Assembly (NCBI GenBank): GCA_044869805.1
Contig: JBIOXV010000105.1
Span: forward strand, 1 to 64,000
Reading direction: 5' to 3'
Source of the DNA: CAWDVR01 sp044869805
GTDB lineage: Bacteria > Acidobacteriota > Thermoanaerobaculia > Multivoradales > SZUA-115
DNA: 64,000 nucleotides
Shown here: piece after piece, positions 17,883 to 26,796 of the stretch
How positions within the stretch are numbered: the first letter of the stretch is position 1
Layout: each line of letters starts with the position of its first letter
Translations under genes and position numbers: made by a program
The notes under the pieces: generated by a model
Seen by the model: the letters and a program-made list of their open reading frames with translations, nothing else
Database searches by the model: none
What the model was told of the DNA's origin: nothing

Positions 17883-18402
17883 CGGTCTTCCCTCCATCCG
17901 GGCCGCCCGGCTTGAGCTGAGCCTGGATCTGCTGCTGGCTTTCGGTGTTCGACGCCACGTCCTGCAGCAAGGCGTCGAGATCGTCGTTGCCGTCGAGCTT
18001 CGCCATCAGGTCGCGCAGCCGCTGGCGCGCCTCGTAGAGCTTGTTGAGCGGCTCGATCTGCTTCACGATCGAGCCCGGGTGGAAGTCGCCGATGCTCTTG
18101 AAGCTCAAGGCGATGTTCAGTTTCTGGTTGTCGTCGCCGTTGAGCTTGCTCGCCACCTGGAAGGCCAGGCGCGGCTTGAAGGCGGCCATCACGTCGTTGA
18201 AGTTGTCGCGGTCGATCTCCACGAATTTGCGCTGCTTGAGCGGCGGCAGCGGCTCCTCCGGCTTGCCGGAGAGGTCCGCCAGGATGCCGACGATCAACGG
18301 CAGCTCCTTCATCTCGATGGCGCCGCCGGTCTCCACGTCGTAGGTGATCTGGACCCGCGGCGGTCGCACGCGGGTCAGCTTGTGTTGGGTGCTTTCGCCC
18401 AT
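17875..18402 (-). CDS. tssB: T6SS sheath small subunit TssB
   Basis: A protein of 175 residues of the TssB/VipA family. 'RVQITYDVETGGA', 'ELPLIVGILADLSG', 'RKFVEIDRDNFNDVMA' and 'FKSIGDFHPGSIVKQI' are diagnostic. It forms the heterodimer with TssC and carries the segment that ClpV recognises. AGGAGCACAC precedes the ATG. It is the first gene after the only sizeable gap (92 bases) in the T6SS gene run, so a second promoter for the sheath/tube genes could lie there. Confidence 0.96.
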   Translation of the reverse strand: MGESTQHKLTRVRPPRVQITYDVETGGAIEMKELPLIVGILADLSGKPEEPLPPLKQRKFVEIDRDNFNDVMAAFKPRLAFQVASKLNGDDNQKLNIALSFKSIGDFHPGSIVKQIEPLNKLYEARQRLRDLMAKLDGNDDLDALLQDVASNTESQQQIQAQLKPGGPDGGKTDG

Positions 18403-18494
18403 GTGTGTGCTCCTGTCAGAGTTCTTCTAGGTCAGAAATCGGATTGCATCGCACGGCGCGATACGGGTGGGCTCGAGGCACCTCCTTTCATCCC
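18403..18494 (-). promoter_or_regulatory. tssA-tssB gap with an orphan perfect Shine-Dalgarno sequence
   Basis: This 92-base gap is the longest inside the T6SS gene run. On the minus strand it holds AAAGGAGGTG (18488-18479), a ten-base match to the 16S anti-Shine-Dalgarno end. No good start codon lies 5-10 bases downstream. The tssB start, with its own AGGAG, is about 77 bases further on. Only very short frames of 19-21 codons could use it. It may be a ribosome standby or pausing site, or a remnant. No convincing -35/-10 pair was found. Confidence 0.35.
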
Positions 18495-19598
18495 TCAGGA
18501 GACGTCCATCCGCCGGATGCCCAGCAGGGTGTAGATGGTTTGCAGATCGGCCTTGCCGTCGAGCAGCTCGGCCAGCAGCTCGGCCAGGCTCAGGTTGCCC
18601 CACAGCACGGCGCGCCTGACGAGGTAGGGCGCCGGGCTGTGCGGCTCGGTGCGCAGCAGGTACTCGGCGGCCTCGGTCAGCCGCTGGTAGGCCTCGGCGC
18701 GGCTGGCGATGCGGCCGGGCGCCGCGGCATGGAAGGAGAGCTCGGCGGCCCACGGCGAGCCTCCCTCGCCGGAGGGCTCTTGCATCACGCTCGGCGCCAG
18801 CTCGCCCGAGTCCACGCGCTCGGCGAGAATGCGGCCCAGGAAGGTGGCGATGGCGCGCGCCGTGTCGGCGAGCGGCACGAAGCTCACCGCGCCGGGGCCG
18901 AGGCGCTCGCCGAGCACGCCTTCCAGGTGGCCGATCGCCGCCTCCACTCCGGCCACCTGCTCGGACAGCCGCAGCAGGTGGCTGCCCGGCGTCGCGTTGA
19001 CCGACATGAAGAACCTGGGCTGGGAGACTCGGCCTGCCGCCTCGGCGCGGGCCACGGCCTCTTGGTCGGTGGTGGCCAGGCGGGTCAGATAGATGCTGTC
19101 CTCCCAGTCGCCCCAGGTGTAGGCCGGCGCGTCGTCGTCCTCGGGCCAGGTCACCGCCACTCGGCGCAGCGACTTCGCCAACTGGTCGACGGCCCAGCGC
19201 AGCGGCGCCAGGCGGTACTCGAGGTCGCCGTTGGCCGCCTTCGGGTGCACGTCATCCCAGTAGCGGTCGCTGAGCTCGGCCAGCAGCTCCAGGCCCTGGG
19301 CGGCGCCCGCGAAGCCGTAGAGGTGGGTCCACGCCTCGGCCAGCCAGGCGGCGAGCTGCAGGTCCTTGCTGCGGTGGGTCAGCGCCTCGGCCGCCAGCGT
19401 CTCCACCTGGCTCCAGTCGGCGCGCTTCAGCTCGTGCTTCCACACCCCCTGCGGCAGGGTCGGGTCGTCCTCGCGGCGCAGCTCGCGGATCTGGTCGTAG
19501 ATCGGCTCGTAGCGCAGCGGCTCGCCGGTCGAGGGTCCGGCCGCCCCCGGGGACGGCGAGATCGGCGCCAGCAGGCCTTCGAGGTCGGTCAAGCTCAT
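18495..19598 (-). CDS. tssA: T6SS cap/assembly protein TssA
   Basis: A protein of 367 residues with an N-terminal ImpA_N domain: 'LEGLLAPIS..PG..GPSTGEPLRYEPIYDQIRELR.EDDPTLPQGVWKHELKRADW' is the family signature. A mixed helical region and a shorter C-terminal part follow. TssA proteins bind the baseplate and cap the growing sheath. The ATG start makes an ATGA overlap with the tssM stop. The C-terminal half differs from the well-studied long and short TssA types, so its class is uncertain. Confidence 0.92.
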   Translation of the reverse strand: MSLTDLEGLLAPISPSPGAAGPSTGEPLRYEPIYDQIRELRREDDPTLPQGVWKHELKRADWSQVETLAAEALTHRSKDLQLAAWLAEAWTHLYGFAGAAQGLELLAELSDRYWDDVHPKAANGDLEYRLAPLRWAVDQLAKSLRRVAVTWPEDDDAPAYTWGDWEDSIYLTRLATTDQEAVARAEAAGRVSQPRFFMSVNATPGSHLLRLSEQVAGVEAAIGHLEGVLGERLGPGAVSFVPLADTARAIATFLGRILAERVDSGELAPSVMQEPSGEGGSPWAAELSFHAAAPGRIASRAEAYQRLTEAAEYLLRTEPHSPAPYLVRRAVLWGNLSLAELLAELLDGKADLQTIYTLLGIRRMDVS

Positions 19599-22500
19599 CG
19601 CGACACCTCCGGGGATCGGCCGGCCGCCCGCTCACCCAGCCGCTGGCGTTGCGGCGCCGAGGCCGGGAAGTCGGGGCAGCGCAAGGGCTCGGCCGGCTTG
19701 CCCTCGACCGCCGGCGGGCGCAGCGTCAGCCGCACGTAGACCTGGGTCGCCGGCTCGTCGGGCGCCAGCGACGGGCCCTTGGCTTCGCCGTTCGCGCTCG
19801 GAGCGGCCCCCTCGCCGTCGAGCGACCCACCGTCGAGCGCACCATTGGGCTCGGTCTGCACCACGAAGCGCAGGGTGTGCGGCCGCGGGTCACGGCTGGG
19901 GTGCTCGGCGAGCAGGGCGAGGAGCGACCAGCGATTGGTGTACTCGTAGAGCACCGTGCGGCCGTCCGGCGCCCGAGACGGAGCGGCCGGCAGGCGAGGA
20001 GAATCCTCCGCCCAGCGCAGCCCGAGGCGCACGGGAAGCCCGGGCCTCCAGCTCAGGTGGCGCTCGGTGTCGCGGTGGGTGACCTCCTTCTCCCCCACCG
20101 CCATCCGCCAGTCGATGATCCGTTCGCCGCCGACCTCGCGCTCGGCGCTCGCCGCCGCCAGCACCTGCGCTCCCGGCGGCGGCGGGCGGAGAACTCGGAA
20201 ATCCACGTCGAGGTCGAAGGTGAGCTCGCGATGCGGCTCGCTGCTCTCGAGGTAGGAGGCGAGGAAGGCCCGCACCTCGCTCATATCGTCGCAGAAGTCG
20301 GTGATCGAGGCGGAGGCGGTGCCGAAGGTCGCCGGCTCGCTCGCCTGCGCGTTGCGCAGCGCCGAGATGTTGGCGTCGAAGAGCTCGAAGAAGGCCTCGA
20401 CGTCGGCGAGCTCGGCCTCGGCGCCGAAGCCCTCCGGCGCTCGCGCCGCGAACGGGAACTTGCCCGCCAGGTGCTTGTTGAAGAACTGCGCCAGCTCGTC
20501 GTAGGCGTCGCGGGCGCGGTCCGCGGCCAGGGCGTGGCAGCGCTCGTCGAGCTTGCGGGAGAGGTCGTGGCGGCGCCAGAGGAAGAAGTCGTTGGGCGCT
20601 TCCGGGCGCGGCGGCGGCTTCGGTGACAGCCCTTCCTCGAGCGAGGCCAGGGCGACCGTTCTCCCGGGGGTGCAGCTCCCGGGATCGACCTCGCCCATGT
20701 CGGCGAGGATGAACTTCTCGAGCTCGGCGAGCGGGTTGCCGGGCTTCTTGGCATCGTACTCCTGGAGCGCGACGAGCATGCCCTCCCAGCGCCGGTACAG
20801 GCTGGCGACGTCGGGGCGGCGCACGATCGGGCTCTTGCCCAGCCAGGTGACCAGCGGCTGCGCGTAGCCCCGCGCCAACTCGCCGACCCGCAGCCGCTCG
20901 CTCGCCAGGTAGGCCTCGAGCTCGGGGGCGTCCGCGGCGCCGAAGGCGGCGAGCGCCACCCGCGGCTCGCCGTTCCACCACGAAAAGTCGCCCTGGCGCG
21001 GCCGATAGGGCGCGGCGGCGGAGAGCAGGCGATCGACCTCGGCCAGGAGGCCGGCCCCCTGCTCGGCCACCAGCTCGTTCAGGCTGTGCTCGCGGCGCGC
21101 GAGGTGCAGGCGCCCGAAGGTGCCGGCGAGCTGGTTGAGCGGCTTCACCGCCAGCGCGAAGCTGTCGATCTCGTGCAGCAGCTCGAGGTGGGAGAGCAGC
21201 GGCGAGACGTCCTCTGGGCTGGCCTCGAAGCGTTGCGCGCGCGCCACCAGGTCTTCCATCCGCGCCCCGAGCTGCGCCCGCGCGACGTCGCCGATCGCCG
21301 GCCGCATGGCTTCCGGGAACAGGGCCAGGGTCTGGCTCTCGAACCGCTTTGAGACTTCCCCCAGGGCCACCGCCTCCTCCAGCCGCGTGACGTCCCATAG
21401 CAAGCGGTGGCCGGGCCGCGGCGCGCCCTCGAAGGGCTGCGGGTCGGCGTCGGAGAGGAAGCTCTCGCCGAGGAAGCTCTCGAGCGCCGCCTTCAGGAAC
21501 ACGGTGTCCGTCGAGAGCTGCAGCTTGGGCTGCCCGGCGTCGACCACCAGCAGTGGCCCGCTGACCGGCGAGGCGAGGTCCGCGAGCGCGCCCCGCATCA
21601 GCCGCCAGCAGTCCTCGCCATCCTGGCGCAGCCGCTTCGCCAGCTCGCTGCCCAGCAACGCCGAGCCGGAGACTTCCGACAACACCTCGGCGTGGGCCGG
21701 CCCGAGGTCGAAGATCGGCCGCCGGGCCCAGTCGAGCTCGGGCTGGGCCAGCGCGGTCTCCAGCAGCTCGATCCTGGCGACCAGCTCCTCGAAGTTGGAG
21801 GCATGGGCCGTATAGGCCCAGCTCCCGTGGGCCACCCGGTCGAGCTCCGCCGCCAGCGAGCGGAGCGCGGCCAAGACCTCGTTGCCGGCGAACAGGCGCC
21901 GGTAGAAGCGAAGGGCCAGCGCCTCGACCCTGGCCTTCGCCTTTCCCTCGTGCTCGGAGATCTCGAAGGGCGGGAAGCTGGTGGCCGCCAGCGCCTCCCG
22001 ATAGAGCCGCGAGTGCTCGAAGAACGCCTTCGGCGGCGGCGTGTCGAACAGGTACTCGATCACCTGCGCCAGGTGGTTGAGGTCCTTCGAGACCGGCAGG
22101 CCGTTGTAGCGCTCGACCGCGGTCTCGAGCTCGGCCAGCTCGTCCACCGCGGCCTTCCAGGCCGTGAGCTCGGGGCTGCGGTCGACGGGGGTCAGCACCA
22201 CCGTGTCCGGGTCGGCCGCGACAGCCGCCGCATCGCTGTGGAAGGCCGCCATGCAGCTCTCCCCGTCGCGGACGCCCACGGCCGGAAGTGGGGCCGCGGT
22301 CAGGCGCACTGCCCGTTGCTCGAGGTCGATGCCGATGGCGTGGAAGAGGATCTCCTCCTGCACCTCGACAGTGGCGGCGACCAGGCGGTTGTCGAGATCG
22401 GTGAACCAGGGCCACGAGGCGGGCAAGAAGAGCGAGCTGAAGCGGTCGACCTCGAGGTTGGACATGCCCTCGATCAGGTGGCGGGCCTGGCGCACCACCA

Positions 22501-23863
22501 CCCCACGGTCGAGCGGCTTTCCCGCCTCGCGGGCGTGCCGCACCTCGCCGACGTGGATCGCCGTCTCCTCGAGGAAGTGTTCGAGGCTGCCCTGGCTGTC
22601 CCGCAGCCTGAAGTAGCGGTGCAGCGTGCCGGCGAGCAGGATCACGGTAACGGCGGCGACCCCCACCTGCAGCGCCAGCTTGCGGCGGTTGCGCGCCAGC
22701 AGGGTGCCGCGTGTGGGCTCGGCCAAGCCGCGCTCGCGGAACACTTTGTGCTCGAGAAGGCCCTTCACAAAATGATGGAACGCCGTGGGCTGGGCCCAGG
22801 GTTGGCCGGCCCCTGCCCTGACCTGCACGGTGGCGCCCGTGAAGTAGATGCCCCGCAGCAGCAGCCCTTCCCGGTAGCCGCAGGGCTTGAACACCGGATC
22901 GAGGTAGACGGCGAGCGGCTCCTGGAGCGCCGCGAGCTCCTCGGGGAAGACGAACACGTCGTCGCCCCTGGTGACCGGCGACTGATCTGCGTAGAGCTCG
23001 AGCTGCACCTGTCCCAGGCGGCCGGCGAGGGCGTGGAAGGCCTCCGCCACCCATCCCGGGCGGTAGGCGGTGTCGACCGCGTAGGGGTTCGACCAGCCGA
23101 GCACCTCGGTCGAGTGCCGTGGGCCCAGCTCTTCGCAGAAGCCGGCGAAGCCTGGCACCGTCTCGCAGCCGGTGACCAGCACGTAGACCGGGCACCGGAT
23201 GCCGGCCTTGTGCTCGATCCCCCACAGTTTCTGGCACAGCGCGCTCGCCCGCCGCTCGAGCTCCGCCAGGCCCGCGGCGCCCTGCCGTCGCGCCTCGGAG
23301 AGCTCGGCCGCCGGCAGCGTGAGCACCACGGCGTCGAGCGGGCGCTCGGGCCGGTAGCGCTGGGTGAGTCGCAGGAAGCGCAGCCAGCCCAGGGTGTCCG
23401 AGCTGCGGTGATCCGAACCGAGCACGTAGCCGCCGTCGAGGTCGAGGACCACGCCGTGGTCGAGCAGCCACCAGGCGAGCCCACTTTCGGCGCCGCTCCC
23501 CACCGGCGAGCCGAAGGGCAGGTTGAGCCCCGCCTCGGCGAGCAGGTCGCGCGGCCGCGACCCGGTGGCGCCGAGGAGCAGCACCCAGGGGAGCTTGTAC
23601 TGTGCCCGGCTGCCGCCGACCAGGCGGGACAGTTGGCGCCTGGCCTGCCGGAACGAGCTCGCGAGGCCGCCTTTGACGGCGATCGCCGGCCCCTCGGCCG
23701 GCCCCTCCTGCTGCGCCGCCGGGGACCGGGCGGGCTCCGGGTCCTCGATCACCGACTTCTTCTTGGCCTTGCCCAGCAGGCTCACCAGATAGACCACGAT
23801 GGCGATCGCCAGCGCCACGATCACCACCAGCAGCACCGGCCAGGCGGCGGCGAGGCGGCTCAC
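19595..23863 (-). CDS. tssM: T6SS inner-membrane complex protein TssM (IcmF family), unusually long
   Basis: A protein of 1,422 residues, longer than most TssM. TM1 is at 8-30 and TM2 at about 396-413. The cytoplasmic domain between them would normally hold a Walker A loop; here 'LLLGATGSRPRD' (95-106) lacks the Lys-Thr/Ser pair, so nucleotide binding by this loop is doubtful. The rest is a large periplasmic domain with IcmF-like helices, and an Ala/Gly/Ser-rich insert near the C-terminus. TssM links TssL in the inner membrane with lipoprotein TssJ. The start is GTG 23863, in a GTGA overlap with the tssL stop, placed right before TM1; open frame continues upstream only within tssL and tssK. 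Confidence 0.92.
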   Translation of the reverse strand: MSRLAAAWPVLLVVIVALAIAIVVYLVSLLGKAKKKSVIEDPEPARSPAAQQEGPAEGPAIAVKGGLASSFRQARRQLSRLVGGSRAQYKLPWVLLLGATGSRPRDLLAEAGLNLPFGSPVGSGAESGLAWWLLDHGVVLDLDGGYVLGSDHRSSDTLGWLRFLRLTQRYRPERPLDAVVLTLPAAELSEARRQGAAGLAELERRASALCQKLWGIEHKAGIRCPVYVLVTGCETVPGFAGFCEELGPRHSTEVLGWSNPYAVDTAYRPGWVAEAFHALAGRLGQVQLELYADQSPVTRGDDVFVFPEELAALQEPLAVYLDPVFKPCGYREGLLLRGIYFTGATVQVRAGAGQPWAQPTAFHHFVKGLLEHKVFRERGLAEPTRGTLLARNRRKLALQVGVAAVTVILLAGTLHRYFRLRDSQGSLEHFLEETAIHVGEVRHAREAGKPLDRGVVVRQARHLIEGMSNLEVDRFSSLFLPASWPWFTDLDNRLVAATVEVQEEILFHAIGIDLEQRAVRLTAAPLPAVGVRDGESCMAAFHSDAAAVAADPDTVVLTPVDRSPELTAWKAAVDELAELETAVERYNGLPVSKDLNHLAQVIEYLFDTPPPKAFFEHSRLYREALAATSFPPFEISEHEGKAKARVEALALRFYRRLFAGNEVLAALRSLAAELDRVAHGSWAYTAHASNFEELVARIELLETALAQPELDWARRPIFDLGPAHAEVLSEVSGSALLGSELAKRLRQDGEDCWRLMRGALADLASPVSGPLLVVDAGQPKLQLSTDTVFLKAALESFLGESFLSDADPQPFEGAPRPGHRLLWDVTRLEEAVALGEVSKRFESQTLALFPEAMRPAIGDVARAQLGARMEDLVARAQRFEASPEDVSPLLSHLELLHEIDSFALAVKPLNQLAGTFGRLHLARREHSLNELVAEQGAGLLAEVDRLLSAAAPYRPRQGDFSWWNGEPRVALAAFGAADAPELEAYLASERLRVGELARGYAQPLVTWLGKSPIVRRPDVASLYRRWEGMLVALQEYDAKKPGNPLAELEKFILADMGEVDPGSCTPGRTVALASLEEGLSPKPPPRPEAPNDFFLWRRHDLSRKLDERCHALAADRARDAYDELAQFFNKHLAGKFPFAARAPEGFGAEAELADVEAFFELFDANISALRNAQASEPATFGTASASITDFCDDMSEVRAFLASYLESSEPHRELTFDLDVDFRVLRPPPPGAQVLAAASAEREVGGERIIDWRMAVGEKEVTHRDTERHLSWRPGLPVRLGLRWAEDSPRLPAAPSRAPDGRTVLYEYTNRWSLLALLAEHPSRDPRPHTLRFVVQTEPNGALDGGSLDGEGAAPSANGEAKGPSLAPDEPATQVYVRLTLRPPAVEGKPAEPLRCPDFPASAPQRQRLGERAAGRSPEVSR

Positions 23864-24597
23864 AGGATCCTCCGCAGGATCTGGTCGACGTCGGCCGTCA
23901 GATGCCACCAGAGCGGGAAGGAGACCGCGACCCAGACCACTACCACCGCCACCCCGAAGAGCACCCAGGGCTTGAGGTAGGGCAACCGCCGGCCGCTCCC
24001 CTCCTCCAGGGTGACGGCGTAGGCCTGCGGCACGATCGTCTCCTCGTCGAGCTGCGGATCGCGGTGGAAGACGAAGCGGAACAGCCGCTGGCGGTAGGCG
24101 GTGAGCGCCGCCTCGGCGCCGGGCTCGCCGCGGTACTTGCCCTCGAATCCCAGCGCCAGCGCCAGCAGGTAGATGTGGGCGAGGTCGGTGTAGACCGCGC
24201 CGCGGCGGGCGAGGAGATCGTCGAGGCGCGCGAAGAAGAGGTCGCCGGCGCGGTGCGAGCCGAAGAACTTGGCCTCCAGCAGGTTGGAGCGCCACTCCTC
24301 GCGGCCGGGCCAGTCGAGGTTCAGGAACACCTCGTCGGCGAGCGCCGCCATCGCGAACTGGGCCTGCCGGTAGAGCTCTCCCGCCAGATCCCCGCCGCCG
24401 GCCCGCGCCGCCAGCGCCTGCCGCTCGAGCAGGTTGACCAGCTCCTGCCAGACCACGGCCGGGCTGGCCGCCTCGCGCGCCCCACCACCCTCGGCGGCGA
24501 AGCCCGGGGCCAGCACCCGCTGCTTGGCGCGAATCACCTCGCGAAAGAACTCGTGGAACTGGCCGGCGAGCAGGGGCGAGAGGCTGGTGCTGCTCAC
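23860..24597 (-). CDS. tssL: T6SS inner-membrane protein TssL (DotU family)
   Basis: A protein of 245 residues. The cytoplasmic DotU fold is followed by one C-terminal transmembrane helix (about 206-228), giving the usual tail-anchored topology. 'FAMAALADEVFLNLDWPGREEWRSNLLEAKFFGSHRAGDLFFARLDDLL' and 'YLLALALGFEGKYRG' are the family signatures. There is no OmpA-like peptidoglycan-binding extension, so cell-wall anchoring must come from elsewhere. The start is GTG at 24597, 45 bases after tssK. Confidence 0.94.
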   Translation of the reverse strand: MSSTSLSPLLAGQFHEFFREVIRAKQRVLAPGFAAEGGGAREAASPAVVWQELVNLLERQALAARAGGGDLAGELYRQAQFAMAALADEVFLNLDWPGREEWRSNLLEAKFFGSHRAGDLFFARLDDLLARRGAVYTDLAHIYLLALALGFEGKYRGEPGAEAALTAYRQRLFRFVFHRDPQLDEETIVPQAYAVTLEEGSGRRLPYLKPWVLFGVAVVVVWVAVSFPLWWHLTADVDQILRRIL

Positions 24598-24642
24598 GGT
24601 TGGCTGTCCACGGGTCGAAGGGACGATGCGGCGAAGCGGGCG

Positions 24643-26049
24643 TTAGCGGGGCGGGTTGCGCACGTAGAGGACGATCTCTGCCGGCCGGCGGCGACCTTCG
24701 AGGTCGTCCGGGTTGGTGATCTCCAGCAGCTCTCCGGGCACCACGAACTCGGGCGCCGGAGTGAGCGCGAAGAGGCTGACGCCGCGCGACGGCACCAGGT
24801 CGCCGTCGCTGTCCACCCGCGAGCGCGGCGCGCCGCCCATGCGCTTGGCGCGCAGCGCGGGCATCTTGGGCCGCGAGGCGATCACCGCGCTCTCCATCCA
24901 GGCGGCGATCTCGCTCTCGGACGCGCCGTCTCGGGCGCGCACGCCGAGCACCACGTCGCGGCCCAGCCACTGGCGGTCGAAGGGCAGCAGGAACGAGCCC
25001 TCCTTGAGCACGAAGGCGTAGCCGGTGAAGGACTCGAGGATGCCCTCGTCCAGGGTCTGGAAGATGAAGGCCCGCGCCGCGTCGAAAGTGGCGAAGAGGT
25101 CGTGATGGTCGTAGGCCGGAAGCGCCGGCGGCACCAGGCTCTTGCCCACCCCCGCCACCGCTCCCACCACCAGGCAGAGCGCGAGATACAGCGGGTAGGG
25201 GTGCGCGTGGTTGGAGTTGAGCATCGCTTCGAACGGCGGAAGAGCCGCCACCAGGCTGTGCACCTGGCTCCGCGTCTCGAGGAGCTGGGAGGGCCGGGCG
25301 GCGATCGAGGGCGAGCGCACCTGGTCGGCCAGGAACACCGCCTTCTCGCGCAGCCGCCGCGCCACGCCGAGGGCGAGCTCGCCCAGCCGCGAGTCGAGCG
25401 TCACCCTGACGAGCGGCGGCACGAAGCCGGGCGCGAGCTCGAAGGTCTCGTTGCGGTAGACCACGCGGGCGAGCGGGAAGCTGGTGAACCGCGCCGCCGG
25501 CTCCTCCTCGATCAACAGCCGCAGGGCCGGCCTGAGACGAGGCAACCGCAGGTCTCCCTCGCCGGTGTTCTCGTCCGCCACCGCCTCGCCGTCGACCGAC
25601 TCGTAGCGCGACAGGTCGCTGCCCGCCGCCGCCAGGCCGCGGCGGCGGGCGGAGACCGCGAGGTGCACGGTCACCGGCCGCAGCTTCATCGCCTCGAGAT
25701 GAGGGCCGAGATCGGCGGTGAGCTCGGGGCCGTCGCCCGGCAGCGAGTACACCACCAGGCCGTCGGGCATCACCGCGTCGAGCTCGAGCACGCGCAGCAC
25801 GCCGTCCACCAGGTGCACGGGATCGATGCGCAGGTGCCGCACTCCCCAGTGGAACGGCGACAGCAGGGCGGCGTGGTAGAGGAACAGCGCGTCCTGGCGC
25901 AGCGCGAGCTGCTGGAAGTGCTGCGGCGCGAGCAGCATGCCCTCGTGCCACTGGATGGCGAGCGGCACTTCGTGCGCGGCGACTGACAGCCGGGCGCGGG
26001 TGCGCCCCGCCTCCGGTCCCTGCTCGCGATCGCCGTCGGGTCCGTTCAT
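24643..26049 (-). CDS. tssK: T6SS baseplate-to-membrane connector TssK
   Basis: A protein of 468 residues, normal for TssK. The diagnostic opening 'IQWHEGMLLAPQHFQQLALRQDALFLYHAALLSPFHWGVRHL' is present, as is the receptor-binding-protein-like C-terminal domain ending in the ITNPDDL/'YVRNPP' region. TssK trimers join the TssF/G/E wedges to TssL and TssM. The first 30 residues before the conserved start are charged and poorly conserved. The gene follows tssJ after four bases and precedes tssL by 45. Confidence 0.95.
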   Translation of the reverse strand: MNGPDGDREQGPEAGRTRARLSVAAHEVPLAIQWHEGMLLAPQHFQQLALRQDALFLYHAALLSPFHWGVRHLRIDPVHLVDGVLRVLELDAVMPDGLVVYSLPGDGPELTADLGPHLEAMKLRPVTVHLAVSARRRGLAAAGSDLSRYESVDGEAVADENTGEGDLRLPRLRPALRLLIEEEPAARFTSFPLARVVYRNETFELAPGFVPPLVRVTLDSRLGELALGVARRLREKAVFLADQVRSPSIAARPSQLLETRSQVHSLVAALPPFEAMLNSNHAHPYPLYLALCLVVGAVAGVGKSLVPPALPAYDHHDLFATFDAARAFIFQTLDEGILESFTGYAFVLKEGSFLLPFDRQWLGRDVVLGVRARDGASESEIAAWMESAVIASRPKMPALRAKRMGGAPRSRVDSDGDLVPSRGVSLFALTPAPEFVVPGELLEITNPDDLEGRRRPAEIVLYVRNPPR

Positions 26050-26053
26050 GCGC

Positions 26054-26560
26054 TCAACGCTCCTCTGGAGCCAGGGGCTCGACGCTGAACCCCTTCTCCC
26101 CCAGCAGCAGCCGCGAGGGCTGCCGCGGATCGAGCCGCAGCCGGTGCGCGCCGGGTACCAGATAGTCGGCGAAGACCAGCGCCGCCTTGGCGCCCGCCCG
26201 GTACTCGATCTCCTTGCGCCCCACGTCCTGGCCCGGCACCCACTCCCAGCGCGTGCGCTCGAAGCTCTGCGGGAAGTCGCGCTCGAACTGGCTCGCCTGC
26301 TCGAACCAGGCGCGCGCCGGCAGCTCCAGCAGCTTGTCGAGCAGCCGCTTGTCGTAGACCACCAGCAGGTCGACGGCGACGGCGCTGCCCTGATTGGCCC
26401 GCGCGCCGACCGTCACCTCCAGCGGCAGGTGACCTCCGAACATGCGCTGCGTGCGCGTGACGAGCCCGCATCCCACCGACATGAACGCAAAAAGCCCCAC
26501 GCCGGCGGACAACCAGCGGAGGGCGGACCTGCCACCACGCGTTTCACCTAGTGCGGCCAA
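26054..26560 (-). CDS. tssJ: T6SS outer-membrane lipoprotein TssJ
   Basis: A protein of about 168 residues. A lipobox-like segment SVGC puts the lipidated Cys at about residue 31. Behind it is a beta-rich domain with 'GGHLPLEVTVGARANQGSAVAVDLLVVYDKRLLDKLLELPARAWF', which matches TssJ lipoproteins. TssJ anchors TssM to the outer membrane. The TTG at 26560 was chosen because AGGAG lies ten bases upstream and the signal peptide then has a normal length; the longer open frame to 26776 is not supported by any site. It is the first gene of the T6SS operon and faces away from the pfkB gene. Confidence 0.8.
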   Translation of the reverse strand: MAALGETRGGRSALRWLSAGVGLFAFMSVGCGLVTRTQRMFGGHLPLEVTVGARANQGSAVAVDLLVVYDKRLLDKLLELPARAWFEQASQFERDFPQSFERTRWEWVPGQDVGRKEIEYRAGAKAALVFADYLVPGAHRLRLDPRQPSRLLLGEKGFSVEPLAPEER

Positions 26561-26796
26561 GACATCGACACTCCTGCTGAGATGCGCCTGCTCGCCTGCT
26601 CCGCACCTGGAGCACGCACCGCGCGACCAATACACTGATGAGAACGAGGGCAGGATACCACGAAGCCGCGAGCGCGGAAGCCTCCAAAGCGGGAGATTCG
26701 GCGCAGCTTTTTCAAGGTATGAGACAATGCCGCGGCTTTTCCGCGAGCTCCGCGCGACCGCGCAAAGACTCATCAACGTCCGACGAGGGCAGCGTC
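26561..26796. promoter_or_regulatory. Divergent intergenic region, likely T6SS operon promoter
   Basis: The 236 bases between tssJ (minus) and the sugar kinase (plus) must contain the start signals of both units, because no other gap upstream of the T6SS operon exists. The region is locally less GC-rich around 26635-26740. No convincing -35/-10 pair with 17-base spacing was identified by eye on either strand. A sigma-54 type GG-N10-GC element was looked for and not seen. Confidence 0.4.

Noticed and set aside
21407..23980. Long plus-strand frame opposite tssM
   Set aside because: Composition (Arg, Gly, Glu, Leu) is that of a shadow frame, and the minus strand clearly encodes TssM with transmembrane helices and coupled neighbours.
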